DNA of 64,000 nucleotides from an uncultured Collinsella sp. (GCA_902492235.1 CABUKS010000010.1:1-64000); one strand, 5' to 3'. Counted from the stretch's first letter, positions 34,687-43,916 are shown. Numbers and translations: made by a program. The notes: generated by a model not told the origin, from the letters alone.

Positions 34687-36288
34687 TCACGCGCCCCCTT
34701 TCTGGACGAGTTCATCCAAGAGCTTCTCCGAAAACAGGTTGCCACGGCCCAGCTGCCCGGCAGGATCGAGCTGCAGCTTGAGTCGAGCCGATTCGACCAT
34801 GGCCTCGTGGCCGTACATCGTCTCCAAAAAGCCCGCTTTGATCTTGCCGACGCCGTGCTCGGCAGAAACGGCGCCGCCCATAGCCGTTACCTCCGCAGCC
34901 CACCGGGCAAACAGCTCGCCACCGCGACGGTAGTCTTGCGCATCGCGCGGCAGGATATTCACATGCAGATGGTTGCTGCCAATATGTCCCCAGGCGGCAG
35001 ACTCAAGCCCGCTTTCGGCCAACGTGCGGCGATAGAGGGCAACGACATCAGCCAGGCGCGCGTTGGGCACCGACATATCCGACCCCAGCTTGGTAATGGT
35101 GGGGTCGGTGCGGCGACGCTCGTCGATGAGCATGTTGACGCTCTCGGGAACGGCGTGGCGGAAGAACCGCTGGCATTCGCGATCGACCTCGGTGCGCGCA
35201 ACCCAGGTCGCGTCGTCGCGGCCGCCCGCAAGCTCCAAAACCCATCCCAAGTGGTACAGCTCCTCGGTCGCCTGCGCCTCGTCGTCGCAGTCGAGCTCCA
35301 CATAAACACAGACCTTTGCCTCGTCGTCGAGCGCCGGCAGCGAGGCAAACGCAGTCGACTGCTCACGCTGGCGACGAAGGATATCCAAGGCGCCGGCATC
35401 GAAATACTCAATAGCGGCGGCATGGGACAGCACGGGGCGCACGGAATCGGTAAAGGACACCGCCTTGTCCTCGCTATCGAAGAAGCAGCTCACGCCCCAT
35501 ACGACCGAAGGTGCCGCCTGCAGGGCGATCTCGAGCTCGGTAATGACGCCGAGTGTGCCGCACGCACCGATAAAAAGATCGATGGCGTCCATATCGTCCG
35601 AAACGAAATAGCCCGACGCGTTTTTGGTCTTGGGCATGGTATAGCCGGGAAGATCCAGCTCGAGCGCGCGGCCCCCTGCCGTCACGAGCGACAAGTGGCG
35701 TGCGTCAGCGCGCGCCTGACCTCGATGAAGCTCAAGCAGGTCGCCGTCCGCCAGTGCCACGTGAAGCCCCGTAACGTGCGGGCGCATGGGGCCATAGGCG
35801 TAGCTGCGGGCACCGGAGGCATTGCACGCCGCCATACCGCCCAGGCAGGCGGATGCCTCGGTGGGATCGGTGGGGAAGAACTGCTCGGGAGCTGCCTGGA
35901 ACTCCTCATAGGCCTCAAGCGATACCTGATCCCAGCCAGCGGTCGGCAATGCCTTCTTACCCAGCTGCTTGCGCAACTCCGAAAGCACGACCCCCGGCTC
36001 CACGCGCAGCAGAAAACGGCCCTGCTCGTCGCGGCGAAGACCCAGGTAGCGATTCATACGAGAAGTGTTGAGGATATGTCCGCCGTGGGGCACGGCACCG
36101 GCAGCCAGACCGGTTCGAGCGCCTTGGACCGTTATCGGAACATGCTCGGCATGGAGCTTTCGCAGAATGGCGCGGACTTCGTCCTCCGTTGTCGGAAACG
36201 AGATGCTCGACGCCTCGCCCGATATGCGAGATTCATCGCGACCATATTCTTCGAACTCGTCGCCGAAGGGTTTGATGGCTGCAGACAC
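34687..36288 (-). CDS. FAD-linked 2-hydroxyacid (lactate-type) dehydrogenase
   Basis: A 533-residue FAD-binding oxidoreductase of the GlcD/D-lactate dehydrogenase (VAO) family. The FAD-binding domain has VPITVQGARTGLAAGAVPHGG, ACLGGMAACNASGARSYAYG and GTLGVITELEIALQ. The C-terminal part has WGHIGSNHLHVNILP and AVSAEHGVGKIKAGF with the active-site histidines. With etfB and etfA it forms an LctD-like complex, likely oxidising lactate or another 2-hydroxyacid with NAD+ at the expense of reduced ferredoxin; substrate and direction are inference. GTG start with AAAGGGGG upstream. A TAGTTAACTA palindrome at 36304-36313 lies 15 bases before the start and could be an operator. Confidence 0.88.
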   Translation of the reverse strand: MSAAIKPFGDEFEEYGRDESRISGEASSISFPTTEDEVRAILRKLHAEHVPITVQGARTGLAAGAVPHGGHILNTSRMNRYLGLRRDEQGRFLLRVEPGVVLSELRKQLGKKALPTAGWDQVSLEAYEEFQAAPEQFFPTDPTEASACLGGMAACNASGARSYAYGPMRPHVTGLHVALADGDLLELHRGQARADARHLSLVTAGGRALELDLPGYTMPKTKNASGYFVSDDMDAIDLFIGACGTLGVITELEIALQAAPSVVWGVSCFFDSEDKAVSFTDSVRPVLSHAAAIEYFDAGALDILRRQREQSTAFASLPALDDEAKVCVYVELDCDDEAQATEELYHLGWVLELAGGRDDATWVARTEVDRECQRFFRHAVPESVNMLIDERRRTDPTITKLGSDMSVPNARLADVVALYRRTLAESGLESAAWGHIGSNHLHVNILPRDAQDYRRGGELFARWAAEVTAMGGAVSAEHGVGKIKAGFLETMYGHEAMVESARLKLQLDPAGQLGRGNLFSEKLLDELVQKGGA

Positions 36289-36633
36289 GCGAACTCCCCC
36301 TTTAGTTAACTACAGTATTTGCAGGGAGATGTTACCGCATCGTTTCGTCGACGTGACTGAGACCGTCTCCATAATTGGCGAATTTTACGTTTGTGCAATT
36401 CGGCAAGCGGCGGCGATTTCTCGGCAGACGCTCTATTTGACGTGCCCCTTCCCATCGCTGCCATGCATGCAATTGGCGCTCGAAAAAACTTGAGATATTT
36501 TTTACCGCCTCTCACCTGTGACGATGCAAATCCGTCAAGCATTTGGTCAGAAATCGGTCAAGTTGCGCCTGATACGGTCGGCATCGACAGTCAAAACCAA
36601 TAGAAGGTTTGGCCCAAAAGCAGGGAGGTCCCC
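36289..36633. other. Divergent intergenic region
   Basis: About 345 bases separate the FAD oxidase operon (minus) from the surface-protein locus (plus). It should hold both promoters. Visible are the TAGTTAACTA palindrome at 36304-36313 and closely spaced TTGGTCAG and TCGGTCAAG motifs near 36542-36562. No small gene is convincing. Confidence 0.4.
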
Positions 36634-36930
36634 ATGGCATATTACTGGCCCCAGTACGGCGTCGCCATCGAAGTCGACGATGACCCGTATCTTCTGCCGT
36701 TCGACGAAAAGGCATTTCCCGATGCGGCTGTCTATCACGTCACCACCGACGTGATCTGCGATCCCGAATCGTTTTCGGCGCTCGCTCACCACATCGCCCA
36801 CATCCACGACATCAAACTCGACCCAAACTTCGACGAGCTCATCTACTCACGACGCCTCATGCTCCACATGCTCTTTGGCGCCGATCCGTCCACGTTCGCG
36901 CGCGTCTATACCACTAAGGATGCCGCATGA
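36634..36930 (+). CDS. Hypothetical protein, 98 aa
   Basis: Unrecognised small protein that starts MAYYWPQYGVAIEVDDDPY. It is acidic and aromatic-rich near the start and contains a His-rich helix (ALAHHIAHIHDIKLD). There is no signal peptide or membrane span, so it is probably cytoplasmic. GGGAGG precedes the ATG. Its end overlaps the next start (ATGA), so it is co-translated with the membrane-anchored protein downstream and heads the surface locus. It could be a regulator or chaperone for that locus, but nothing in the sequence proves it. Confidence 0.7.
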   Translation: MAYYWPQYGVAIEVDDDPYLLPFDEKAFPDAAVYHVTTDVICDPESFSALAHHIAHIHDIKLDPNFDELIYSRRLMLHMLFGADPSTFARVYTTKDAA

Positions 36931-37436
36931 GCGTAAGAAAGCAGTCGAGCCCCCTGGGGTCAAAACATCGAAAAAGGCTCGGCGTTGTCTGCTTGGCTAT
37001 CGCCTGCGCCCTTATCGCCGTCGGCCTTTACGCCTGGCAGTCAAAGCCTGTCGCCGAGACGGGCACCTCGGTCACAACGGCAGAGGGTAAGTCGCGCCAA
37101 GAAATCCAGGACGAGCTCGATGCCATCGTCCGTGACAACATGATGACGATCTCGGTCGCACCGGTCGCCCAGCTGCAAAAAGGCGGCAAGCTGCGCGTCA
37201 ACGTACAAAACGCCCAGGACAACAAGTTTCCCCAGCGTTTCCGCGTGATCCAAAACGACGAAACCATCTATGAATCGGGCGTGGTCGAGACTGGCAAGAC
37301 CATCGAGACCTGCCCCGCAGGCGACATCAAAGAAGGCGAAGCGTATATCGAGATCCAGGCGCTCGACGCCAAGACCTACGACGCCCATGGCAATCCCACG
37401 CGCGTCAAGGTGCGGGTTGCGCAGGCCGAAGGCTAG
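36927..37436 (+). CDS. Membrane-anchored extracytoplasmic protein
   Basis: A 169-residue protein of unknown function. Residues 1-17 are basic, 18-36 are hydrophobic (LGVVCLAIACALIAVGLYAW), and the rest is soluble and likely outside, anchored by the uncleaved N-terminal span. The outer part opens with a charged helix (SRQEIQDELDAIVRDNMM) followed by a beta-rich domain (KLRVNVQNAQDNKFPQRFRVIQNDE). It overlaps the upstream gene by four bases and is followed 88 bases later by a secreted protein gene. Confidence 0.7.
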   Translation: MSVRKQSSPLGSKHRKRLGVVCLAIACALIAVGLYAWQSKPVAETGTSVTTAEGKSRQEIQDELDAIVRDNMMTISVAPVAQLQKGGKLRVNVQNAQDNKFPQRFRVIQNDETIYESGVVETGKTIETCPAGDIKEGEAYIEIQALDAKTYDAHGNPTRVKVRVAQAEG

Positions 37437-37524
37437 ATCTGCCGCCTGTTGCGAAAACGCGCACCCACGCCGCTTTCGTCCAACCATCACGGAAACGGTC
37501 CGTGACGAATAGAAAGGAACGATT

Positions 37525-38124
37525 ATGGACATCACCAGGAACTTGAGCGGGACCAGGGCGCTCGTCGTGGGGGCAGGGCTGGCGCTCGCGCTCGCAATGG
37601 GAGCCGCGCCGACCACCGCCCTGGCGGAGGGACGCGTTGGAACCACCGACGTGACCATCAGGACCGAAATCGACAACATCAAGTTTAAGGCTCCGACTGT
37701 CATCCCATTTGTCGCCAAGGCCGATGGCACGCTTCAGGGCCCTTCCGAGAACACAACCACCATCGACAATCTTTCGGCCTATGGCATCCACGTTACCAAC
37801 ATGAAGATCGGCGCCAAGAACTCCTGGAGCATCGTCGCCGACGCCAAGACGGGAACCGCCCAGAACTCCATCGATTTTAAGGTCGGCCCGGACAAGGCAC
37901 TCCAAGACGCTCATGCCGCGACGCAGGAAGCGGGCGTCGACCTTTCCAAAAATGCATTCTTCGACATGGGTTATCAGGGCATCGCCGATGGTACGGACAG
38001 GATTAAGCTCAAGACGAGCGGCAATGTCGCCCGCGTCACGCGAGACATCTTCCATGTGACTGGCGAGGGCGACCAGGTCGCAAGCATTACGTGGACGGTC
38101 GAGCCCGGTGCGCACACGGCCTAA
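37525..38124 (+). CDS. Secreted beta-rich protein
   Basis: A 199-residue exported protein. The signal peptide covers about residues 1-34 with a probable cut after TTALA. The mature part lacks Cys and reads like a beta-sandwich: APTVIPFVAKADGTLQGPS, TTIDNLSAYGIHVTNMKIG. A similar pattern (FPKTVEVVFLPSGEVVAP, then IDNLTV) appears in the 470-aa protein of the same locus, suggesting related modules. AAAGGAACG precedes the ATG. The next gene starts inside its last codons. Confidence 0.75.
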   Translation: MDITRNLSGTRALVVGAGLALALAMGAAPTTALAEGRVGTTDVTIRTEIDNIKFKAPTVIPFVAKADGTLQGPSENTTTIDNLSAYGIHVTNMKIGAKNSWSIVADAKTGTAQNSIDFKVGPDKALQDAHAATQEAGVDLSKNAFFDMGYQGIADGTDRIKLKTSGNVARVTRDIFHVTGEGDQVASITWTVEPGAHTA

Positions 38125-38365
38125 GGCGATTGTCCTTGCCGCTATCGTCGGCGTTGTAACGTTTGCCCCGATCGCCGCCTTTGCCCAACAAGAGCAGGCG
38201 CAGGCTGCCACACAGGTGACTGTCGATCTATCGGAGCTCGAACGCAGTGGCCAACACGAGCCCCTAGCACAAACGGGCGACACGCGACAATTCCTGGCAG
38301 CAGGAATCGCCGCGGCAGGCGCAAGCGCCATCGGCCTTGGCCTGCACATCAAACGCAACCAGTAG
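38108..38365 (+). CDS. Small wall-anchored protein with LAQTG sorting signal
   Basis: An 85-residue protein with both ends diagnostic. Residues 1-26 are a signal peptide (cut near IAAFA). The C-terminus has LAQTG at residues 53-57, a hydrophobic stretch (FLAAGIAAAGASAIGLGL) and the basic tail HIKRNQ. LAxTG signals are used by class E sortases in actinobacteria. The mature protein would be only about 30 residues, so it may be a wall anchor or cap for partner proteins. Start is GTG, overlapping the previous gene by 17 bases. No sortase gene lies in this window. Confidence 0.75.
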   Translation: MRTRPKAIVLAAIVGVVTFAPIAAFAQQEQAQAATQVTVDLSELERSGQHEPLAQTGDTRQFLAAGIAAAGASAIGLGLHIKRNQ

Positions 38366-38406
38366 CCACACAAATCGAGACCGTCCAGAACAGGTAAGGA
38401 GAGCCC

Positions 38407-39819
38407 ATGGCACCAAAGAACCTTTTGCCCGTTGCCGCGCTTTGCAGTGCGCTTGCCATCGGCATGCCCGTCGCCGCCCTAGCGACACCCGCCGTGGACG
38501 TCCCCTTACCTGCCGTCAACTGTCTCGCCACAAACCAGATGAGCACCATCGCGCGCCAACGCTTCTCGCTTGCGCAGGCAAGCATTTCGACCTCGGGGTG
38601 CCTCCGTCGCTGCACGAACAGCTCGATAGTCGTGGATACCGAGCACTCGAGCACAGTGGACGGCCCCCTAACGGGATGCGTTATCTGCACATGGCGCGCA
38701 GCTGCAACTGATGCCGATGGCGATTCCTGCGACGTGGAGCTGTGCCTCGACATCACCCTGTCCGATGACTCGGCGGACGGGGCAACAGTCGCCTTCGACA
38801 GCACGTTTTTCGAAGACGGAGGAGGTGTATGCCTGGGCTGCGTCCCCTCGAGCGCCGATGGCACGCAGCCCGCTATCTCATTCACCGCATCGCTGAAAAT
38901 GACCAAGGCGGGCACCGACGCCACAGCAAATGGCGAGATTCCTCTGATGTTCTACGCGAGCGGCACAGAAAGCCAGGAGATTCGGGGCAAACAGCGGACC
39001 GGATCGCTCAGCCTAACGCGAGGGACAGATCCCGGTCCTGTCGATATCAGTACCCAAACGCAAGATGTGCATCACGTCCTTGTCGATCCGGCGCTCCTCG
39101 AGATGGAATGGAGCGGAGCGGGAGCGGTCGGACTCGCCCCCTCGACAGGTGACATCGCAAGCGACTCCAACGAGAACAGCGGTGAAATAGCGCCTGGGGA
39201 CAATGGCGCACCAGGCGACATAACACCGCCATCGAGCGGTCCTTCAGCCACTTTTAGCGAGCCAAGCGAAACAGCCGCCGATGCCGACGGCACGCAAGCT
39301 GGCGAAAACTTGGGGTATCCCATGCCGGCAGACATCGACGAGGGCAATTGTTGCATGATGGTCGCGCTCGACCGCGCGGGAACCGTCGACGCCGCGAGCA
39401 TTGAGGTCGCCGCCGCCGATAAGCCCGTCCGCAAAGCAGCCATTATCGCATTCCCTAAAACCGTCGAAGTTGTTTTTCTACCATCGGGCGAGGTCGTAGC
39501 CCCTACCCTGCTCACCCTACTTGGGGCAAAGGGCACGGCCAACCAAATCGACAACCTCACGGTCGTCGACCCTGCGACCACCGCAAAACTGCACCTGTAT
39601 GCCGTAACCTCGGACGGAGACAAAACCGAGGAATTCGACGGTAAAAGCCTCCTGAATAACCGGATACTCCATAAAATGGAAGACGTCTCGTATCAAATTG
39701 AGCTCGAGGGATTTGACCGAGCTCGAGATGCCGATATCATCGCCGCGGCCATTGAGTCCCCGCAGCGACTCATGACGCTGTGCTTCGATTACAGCCCCTA
39801 TGTCGTGATGGGAGGCTGA
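38407..39819 (+). CDS. Large secreted Cys-containing protein
   Basis: A 470-residue exported protein of unknown function. Signal peptide about residues 1-26 (cut after AALA). The first third carries paired cysteines (CLRRC, CVIC, CDVELC, CLGC) and acidic stretches. The middle is low-complexity, rich in Ser, Gly, Pro and Asp (about 235-305), like a wall-spanning linker. A C-terminal beta-rich part with EVVFLPSGEVVAPTLLTLLG and IDNLTVVD recalls the 199-aa protein upstream. It ends without a sorting signal. GGAG precedes the ATG. Last gene of the locus. Confidence 0.72.
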   Translation: MAPKNLLPVAALCSALAIGMPVAALATPAVDVPLPAVNCLATNQMSTIARQRFSLAQASISTSGCLRRCTNSSIVVDTEHSSTVDGPLTGCVICTWRAAATDADGDSCDVELCLDITLSDDSADGATVAFDSTFFEDGGGVCLGCVPSSADGTQPAISFTASLKMTKAGTDATANGEIPLMFYASGTESQEIRGKQRTGSLSLTRGTDPGPVDISTQTQDVHHVLVDPALLEMEWSGAGAVGLAPSTGDIASDSNENSGEIAPGDNGAPGDITPPSSGPSATFSEPSETAADADGTQAGENLGYPMPADIDEGNCCMMVALDRAGTVDAASIEVAAADKPVRKAAIIAFPKTVEVVFLPSGEVVAPTLLTLLGAKGTANQIDNLTVVDPATTAKLHLYAVTSDGDKTEEFDGKSLLNNRILHKMEDVSYQIELEGFDRARDADIIAAAIESPQRLMTLCFDYSPYVVMGG

Positions 39820-39937
39820 GGCTTAGGCACCAAATGCCGTCATTAATACCACTTATATAACGTATAGGATGAGTCGTGGCGCACCATGCAGCCCGTTCTG
39901 TTACGATTGCCAGGTTGGCATCAATATGGGAGGGTTC

Positions 39938-40654
39938 ATGCCGGGTTTGGGAACGATCATCAACGTCGCACTTTTGGTTGCGGGCGGCTTGCTGGGTCTG
40001 ATAGGCGGACGCTTTATCACACCCCGCATCCAAGATACGCTCATGAAGGCATCGGGGCTGTGCGTTCTGTTTATCGGCCTGGGCGGCACCATGCAAAAGA
40101 TGCTCGTCATTGACGGGAAAACGTTGGCCACCACCGGCACCACCATGCTCATCGTATCGTTTGCCCTTGGCTCGCTCATCGGCGAGGCCATAAACTTGGA
40201 AGCCGGCATCGAAAACCTGGGCGAATGGCTCAAACGCAAAACCGGCAGCGAGGGGGACAACGAGTTCACCAATGCCTTTGTCTCGGCATCGCTGACCGTC
40301 TGCATCGGCGCCATGGCTATCGTGGGATCAATCCAAGACGGTCTGCTCGGTGACTGGTCCACGCTCGCTCTCAAGGGCGCGCTGGATTGCATCATCGTCT
40401 GCACCATGACGGCCTCGCTCGGCCGCGGTTGCATCTTCTCGGCCCTGCCCGTCGCCGTGTTCCAGGGAACGATCACGCTGTTTGCCGGCGCACTCTCTCC
40501 CATCATGACCGCCGCCGCCCTCGACAGCCTGTCGCTCGTGGGCTCTATGCTCATCTTCTGCGTCGGCGTAAATCTCATCCGCCCTCAGACCTTCCGCACG
40601 GCCAATATGCTCCCCTCCGTTGTCATAGCCGTCATCTACGCCCTCCTGTTCTAA
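39938..40654 (+). CDS. DUF554 family membrane protein
   Basis: A 238-residue membrane protein with about seven spans. The start MPGLGTIINVALLVAGGLLGLIGGRF and the segments GLCVLFIGLGGTMQKML and FVSASLTVCIGAMAIVGSIQDGL are typical of DUF554, a family of probable transporters without proven substrate. The frame is open from 39869, but family homology begins at 39938, preceded by GGAGGG at short spacing; ATG at 39926 is the alternative. It is separated by 88 bases from the TerB operon. Confidence 0.82.
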   Translation: MPGLGTIINVALLVAGGLLGLIGGRFITPRIQDTLMKASGLCVLFIGLGGTMQKMLVIDGKTLATTGTTMLIVSFALGSLIGEAINLEAGIENLGEWLKRKTGSEGDNEFTNAFVSASLTVCIGAMAIVGSIQDGLLGDWSTLALKGALDCIIVCTMTASLGRGCIFSALPVAVFQGTITLFAGALSPIMTAAALDSLSLVGSMLIFCVGVNLIRPQTFRTANMLPSVVIAVIYALLF

Positions 40655-40742
40655 ATCTATCTACATAGCGGTATCTCGAACACCTGTTTGATGCTGTGTT
40701 ATGATATGAGGTCACCGAAGCTGCGTTAGGAGAGGAGAGGCG

Positions 40743-42503
40743 GTGGCCGACCAGGACATCAAGATGCTCATCGAGCGCATTATGGCCGAGGCCCGGACCC
40801 ATCAGTCCGCCCGTTTCTCACATGAGGTCTACGCAGACGAGCCGATTCTCAAGACCGGCCGACAGATGCAGAACTTCCTCCCCGACCAATACCGCAAGAT
40901 GCGTGAGATATCGCGTTGGCAAGAAGACCCAAAGGGCGGCGCGGGCCGTTGGCTTTCGGAAGCCGAGCTTTTCTACCGCCAAGGCCTGCTGATGGCCGAT
41001 TTTGAGGACGATTGCCCCTATAACGGTACGTTCAAGTCGTACTTCCCAACCTACAACGCTATGAGCGATCGCCAGCTGCGCGGGTACTTTACCTGGCGCG
41101 CCCAAGTGCGACGCGGAACCGTCGAGGAAACGTCTACGTCCTTTGCCTTCCTGTATCTCTATGAGCTGATCTGCGGCATTGGCGTAGATGACCCACTCGA
41201 TGGTTTTAACAAAATCAAGGCCTTTTGGGATGTCTATCGCACCTTCGAGCCCGGCATCGATCGGTTTGCACGCGTGTGGTTGCAGGATTACGCCGTATTC
41301 CATGGGCTCGACCCCAAGCTGCTTCGCGACTCTAAAACCGTCATGTTCGATAACGCCCTTATCGAGCTGCGGCGCGCGGTTCGAGACCTTGCGCCCACGC
41401 CAGCCTCGTCAGACCTGGTCCCTAAGCGCCGCAAGACCTCCGAGCCCACGCTCCCCCTTCCGCCCGACGAAGCGGGCGAGGAGCGACTCATGGCCGCCAT
41501 CAATGCCCTCTCCACGTACAACCTCAATAACTCAAGACTCGATCGCAGCAACCATCGCGACCTACGCCACGTGGCATGTGCCGTGTATGTCCGTATGGCG
41601 CGCTACTATGACACGCACCGAAAGACCGGTATCGTGGCGAGCTTGTTTGGGGAGGAGACGGCCATGCCCTATACCATGTTTGCCTCGGCTGTGTTCTTTG
41701 CGCCTAATCGCCACGAGGACTGCGAATACCGTCTGGACCCCATCCATATTTACCGTTGTCAAAACGGCTTTTGGGAATGCATGCGAATTCACGGCAGCAG
41801 GCAAAAGAGCAGCAAGCTTGGTGAAATGATGCGCGCCTGTGACCAACGCCTGCGCCTGGCCCTAGACCCCACCCACCCCCTGAAGGAGGAGAAAGTCCCC
41901 AAATATCTGGCCAAGATCATCGATGACGAGATCGTGGCATGGCTTTCATGGGATGCCACGCACCAGCCCGTCAAGATCGATATCGACCTGAGCCAGCTGG
42001 GGCATATCCGGAGTGCCGCCGCACAAACGCGTGAGGCGCTTTTGATCGATGAAGAGCGTGAGGACGATGTGCCTATGGAAGTCGAGGCGACGCTAATCGA
42101 GCAACCGAACACTGAGTCTGCGCCCGGCATGACCGCCGGACCTGGCGAGATGGCCACACGGCAAGACGAACCCGACGAGCCGACTGTCTCCACCGAAGAG
42201 TTTGGCGTCGTGGCACCGCTCCTCGCGTCTGTGTCCGCGCCCGTAACGCCCGCGTCTGCCGAAGCTGCGAACAAACTCGCGCCTGCCGCAGATGCCTTCC
42301 TTCGCGCGCTCCTCGAGCAGAGCACGGCGCAGGCCACATTGGCGGTGGAAAGGTCGGGGCAGAGTGAGGACATGCTCGTCGATAGCATCAATGAGGCGCT
42401 CTTTGACCTGGTGGGTGACACCGTAATTGAATTTGGCGCGGCAGGACCGCAAATTATCGAGGACTACGAAGCAGACGTGAGAGGATACCTAGACTATGAG
42501 TGA
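40743..42503 (+). CDS. TerB_N/TerB_C domain protein
   Basis: A 586-residue soluble protein. Residues about 35-230 match TerB_N, with RQMQNFLPDQYRKMREIS, YFPTYNAMSDRQLRGYFTWRAQVR and FLYLYELICGIG. Residues about 245-440 are helical. A low-complexity acidic linker (about 440-510) leads to a TerB_C-like end (DSINEALFDLVGDTVIEFG, IIEDYEADVRGYL). TerB_N/TerB_C proteins are reported beside ATPase and helicase genes and proposed to act in DNA processing or stress defence. GTG start with GGAGAGGAGAGG upstream. It overlaps the next gene by eight bases. Confidence 0.82.
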   Translation: MADQDIKMLIERIMAEARTHQSARFSHEVYADEPILKTGRQMQNFLPDQYRKMREISRWQEDPKGGAGRWLSEAELFYRQGLLMADFEDDCPYNGTFKSYFPTYNAMSDRQLRGYFTWRAQVRRGTVEETSTSFAFLYLYELICGIGVDDPLDGFNKIKAFWDVYRTFEPGIDRFARVWLQDYAVFHGLDPKLLRDSKTVMFDNALIELRRAVRDLAPTPASSDLVPKRRKTSEPTLPLPPDEAGEERLMAAINALSTYNLNNSRLDRSNHRDLRHVACAVYVRMARYYDTHRKTGIVASLFGEETAMPYTMFASAVFFAPNRHEDCEYRLDPIHIYRCQNGFWECMRIHGSRQKSSKLGEMMRACDQRLRLALDPTHPLKEEKVPKYLAKIIDDEIVAWLSWDATHQPVKIDIDLSQLGHIRSAAAQTREALLIDEEREDDVPMEVEATLIEQPNTESAPGMTAGPGEMATRQDEPDEPTVSTEEFGVVAPLLASVSAPVTPASAEAANKLAPAADAFLRALLEQSTAQATLAVERSGQSEDMLVDSINEALFDLVGDTVIEFGAAGPQIIEDYEADVRGYLDYE

Positions 42504-43800
42504 TACCGCATCCGCAGCACCCCGCGTGCCCAAGCGCGTCGCTGCCGTCATTCTCAACTCGCTCAAGGGCGGCGTGGTCCCGCGCATCGGCCTTCCCTAT
42601 ATCACCGTAGGACGCGAGGTCGAGATCCGCGCCCTGCTCACCGACCTGAGTCTCATCGCCGGCGGCGGCGCAAGCTTCCGCTTTCTGGTCGGTCGCTACG
42701 GAGCCGGCAAGAGCTTTTTGCTCCAGACCATCCGCACGCACGCCATGGGCGAGGGATTCGTCGTGGCCGATGCCGACCTATCCCCTGAGCGCCGCCTGCA
42801 GGGCGGCCAGGGACAGGGCCTTGCCACCTACCGTGAGCTCATCCGCAACATATCGACTAAAACGCGCCCCGAGGGCGGTGCGCTCAACCTTATCCTGGAT
42901 CGCTGGGTCGCCTCGTGTGCCGATGCCGATGAGTCTGCCGTCAATGCCCAACTGGCCCCGCTCGAGGAAATGGTCCACGGCTTCGACTTCGCCCGCATGC
43001 TCCGCCGCTACCGCGCGGCAGTATCCGAGGGCGACGAAGAAGCCATGAGCCGCGTGACCAAATGGATTCGCGGCGAGTACCGCACCAAGAACGAGGCACG
43101 CGCCGAGCTGGGCTCCTCGACCATCATCAGCGATGACGACTGGTACGACTACGTTAAGCTCATTGCGCGCTTTTTGGTCTGCAGCGGCTACAAGGGCATG
43201 CTGGTGCTCATCGACGAGCTCGTGAATCTGTACAAGATTCCCAACGCGATCACGCGCCAATACAACTACGAGAAGATCTTGACCATGTACAACGACACGC
43301 TCCAGGGCAAGGCGCAGTACCTGGGCATGATCATGGGCGGCACGCCAACCTCCATCGAAGACCGCCGCCGCGGCGTGTTCTCCTACGAAGCCCTGCGCAG
43401 CCGACTCGCTCAAGGCCGCTTTGCGCGCGAGGACCTTAAGGACATGCTCGCGCCCATCATCCGCCTGCAGCCACTCACCTACGAGGAGTTGCTGGTGCTG
43501 ATCGAAAAACTCATGCAGATCCATGCCGGATACTTTGGCTGGACGCCCACGCTTACCGAGAATGACTTGGTGGACTTTCTCAAGATTGAGTTCGGCCGCG
43601 TGGGAGCCGATACGCACCTGACGCCCCGTGAGGTCATCCGTGACTTTATCGAGCTGCTCGATATCCTGTGTCAGAACCCCGATGCAAATGTGGCCGAGCT
43701 GCTGCAAAGCGTCGGCGGCGACGCGTTGGCGCCGGCGGCCGCAACAGGCGACGCCGGCACCGCAGGCGGCGACCGCAACTTCGCCGAATTCACCATCTAA
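42496..43800 (+). CDS. BrxD-like P-loop ATPase (DUF2791 type)
   Basis: A 434-residue ATPase. Walker A GRYGAGKS (66-73), Walker B MLVLIDEL (235-242), a sensor-like MGGTPTSIEDRRRG and a C-terminal helical part with HLTPREVIRDFIELLDIL fit the DUF2791/BrxD family, the small ATPase found in type 2 BREX and related clusters. No pglX methylase or pglZ is present, so this is not a BREX system. Likely loads or regulates the adjoining helicase; that is inference. Its start overlaps the TerB gene. The last 30 residues are Ala/Gly-rich. Confidence 0.85.
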   Translation: MSDTASAAPRVPKRVAAVILNSLKGGVVPRIGLPYITVGREVEIRALLTDLSLIAGGGASFRFLVGRYGAGKSFLLQTIRTHAMGEGFVVADADLSPERRLQGGQGQGLATYRELIRNISTKTRPEGGALNLILDRWVASCADADESAVNAQLAPLEEMVHGFDFARMLRRYRAAVSEGDEEAMSRVTKWIRGEYRTKNEARAELGSSTIISDDDWYDYVKLIARFLVCSGYKGMLVLIDELVNLYKIPNAITRQYNYEKILTMYNDTLQGKAQYLGMIMGGTPTSIEDRRRGVFSYEALRSRLAQGRFAREDLKDMLAPIIRLQPLTYEELLVLIEKLMQIHAGYFGWTPTLTENDLVDFLKIEFGRVGADTHLTPREVIRDFIELLDILCQNPDANVAELLQSVGGDALAPAAATGDAGTAGGDRNFAEFTI

Positions 43801-43840
43801 CCTGCCAAAAAGGGACAGGTTTATTTTGGCAGGTTTTATC
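43801..43840 (+). repeat. Intergenic hairpin with GGGACAGG loop
   Basis: CCTGCCAAAA pairs with TTTTGGCAGG around AGGGACAGGTTTA and is followed by TTTTATC. It sits right after the ATPase stop codon and before the helicase gene, so it could act as a partial terminator. The GGGACAGG core recurs as CCTGTCCC in the hairpin at 57907-57959. Confidence 0.65.
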
Positions 43841-43916
43841 TGGGCAAACGCTGAGGCAGTAATGCAGCAAACCATTGCCAGCCGCGTTGAGAAGTTCATA
43901 TTTGAGGGGAGGTCCC

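Noticed and set aside
32804..34933. A 709-codon plus-strand frame across etfA, etfB and the FAD oxidase
   Set aside because: Opposite to three recognised genes, low-complexity His/Arg/Ala composition, and no ribosome site worth the name.
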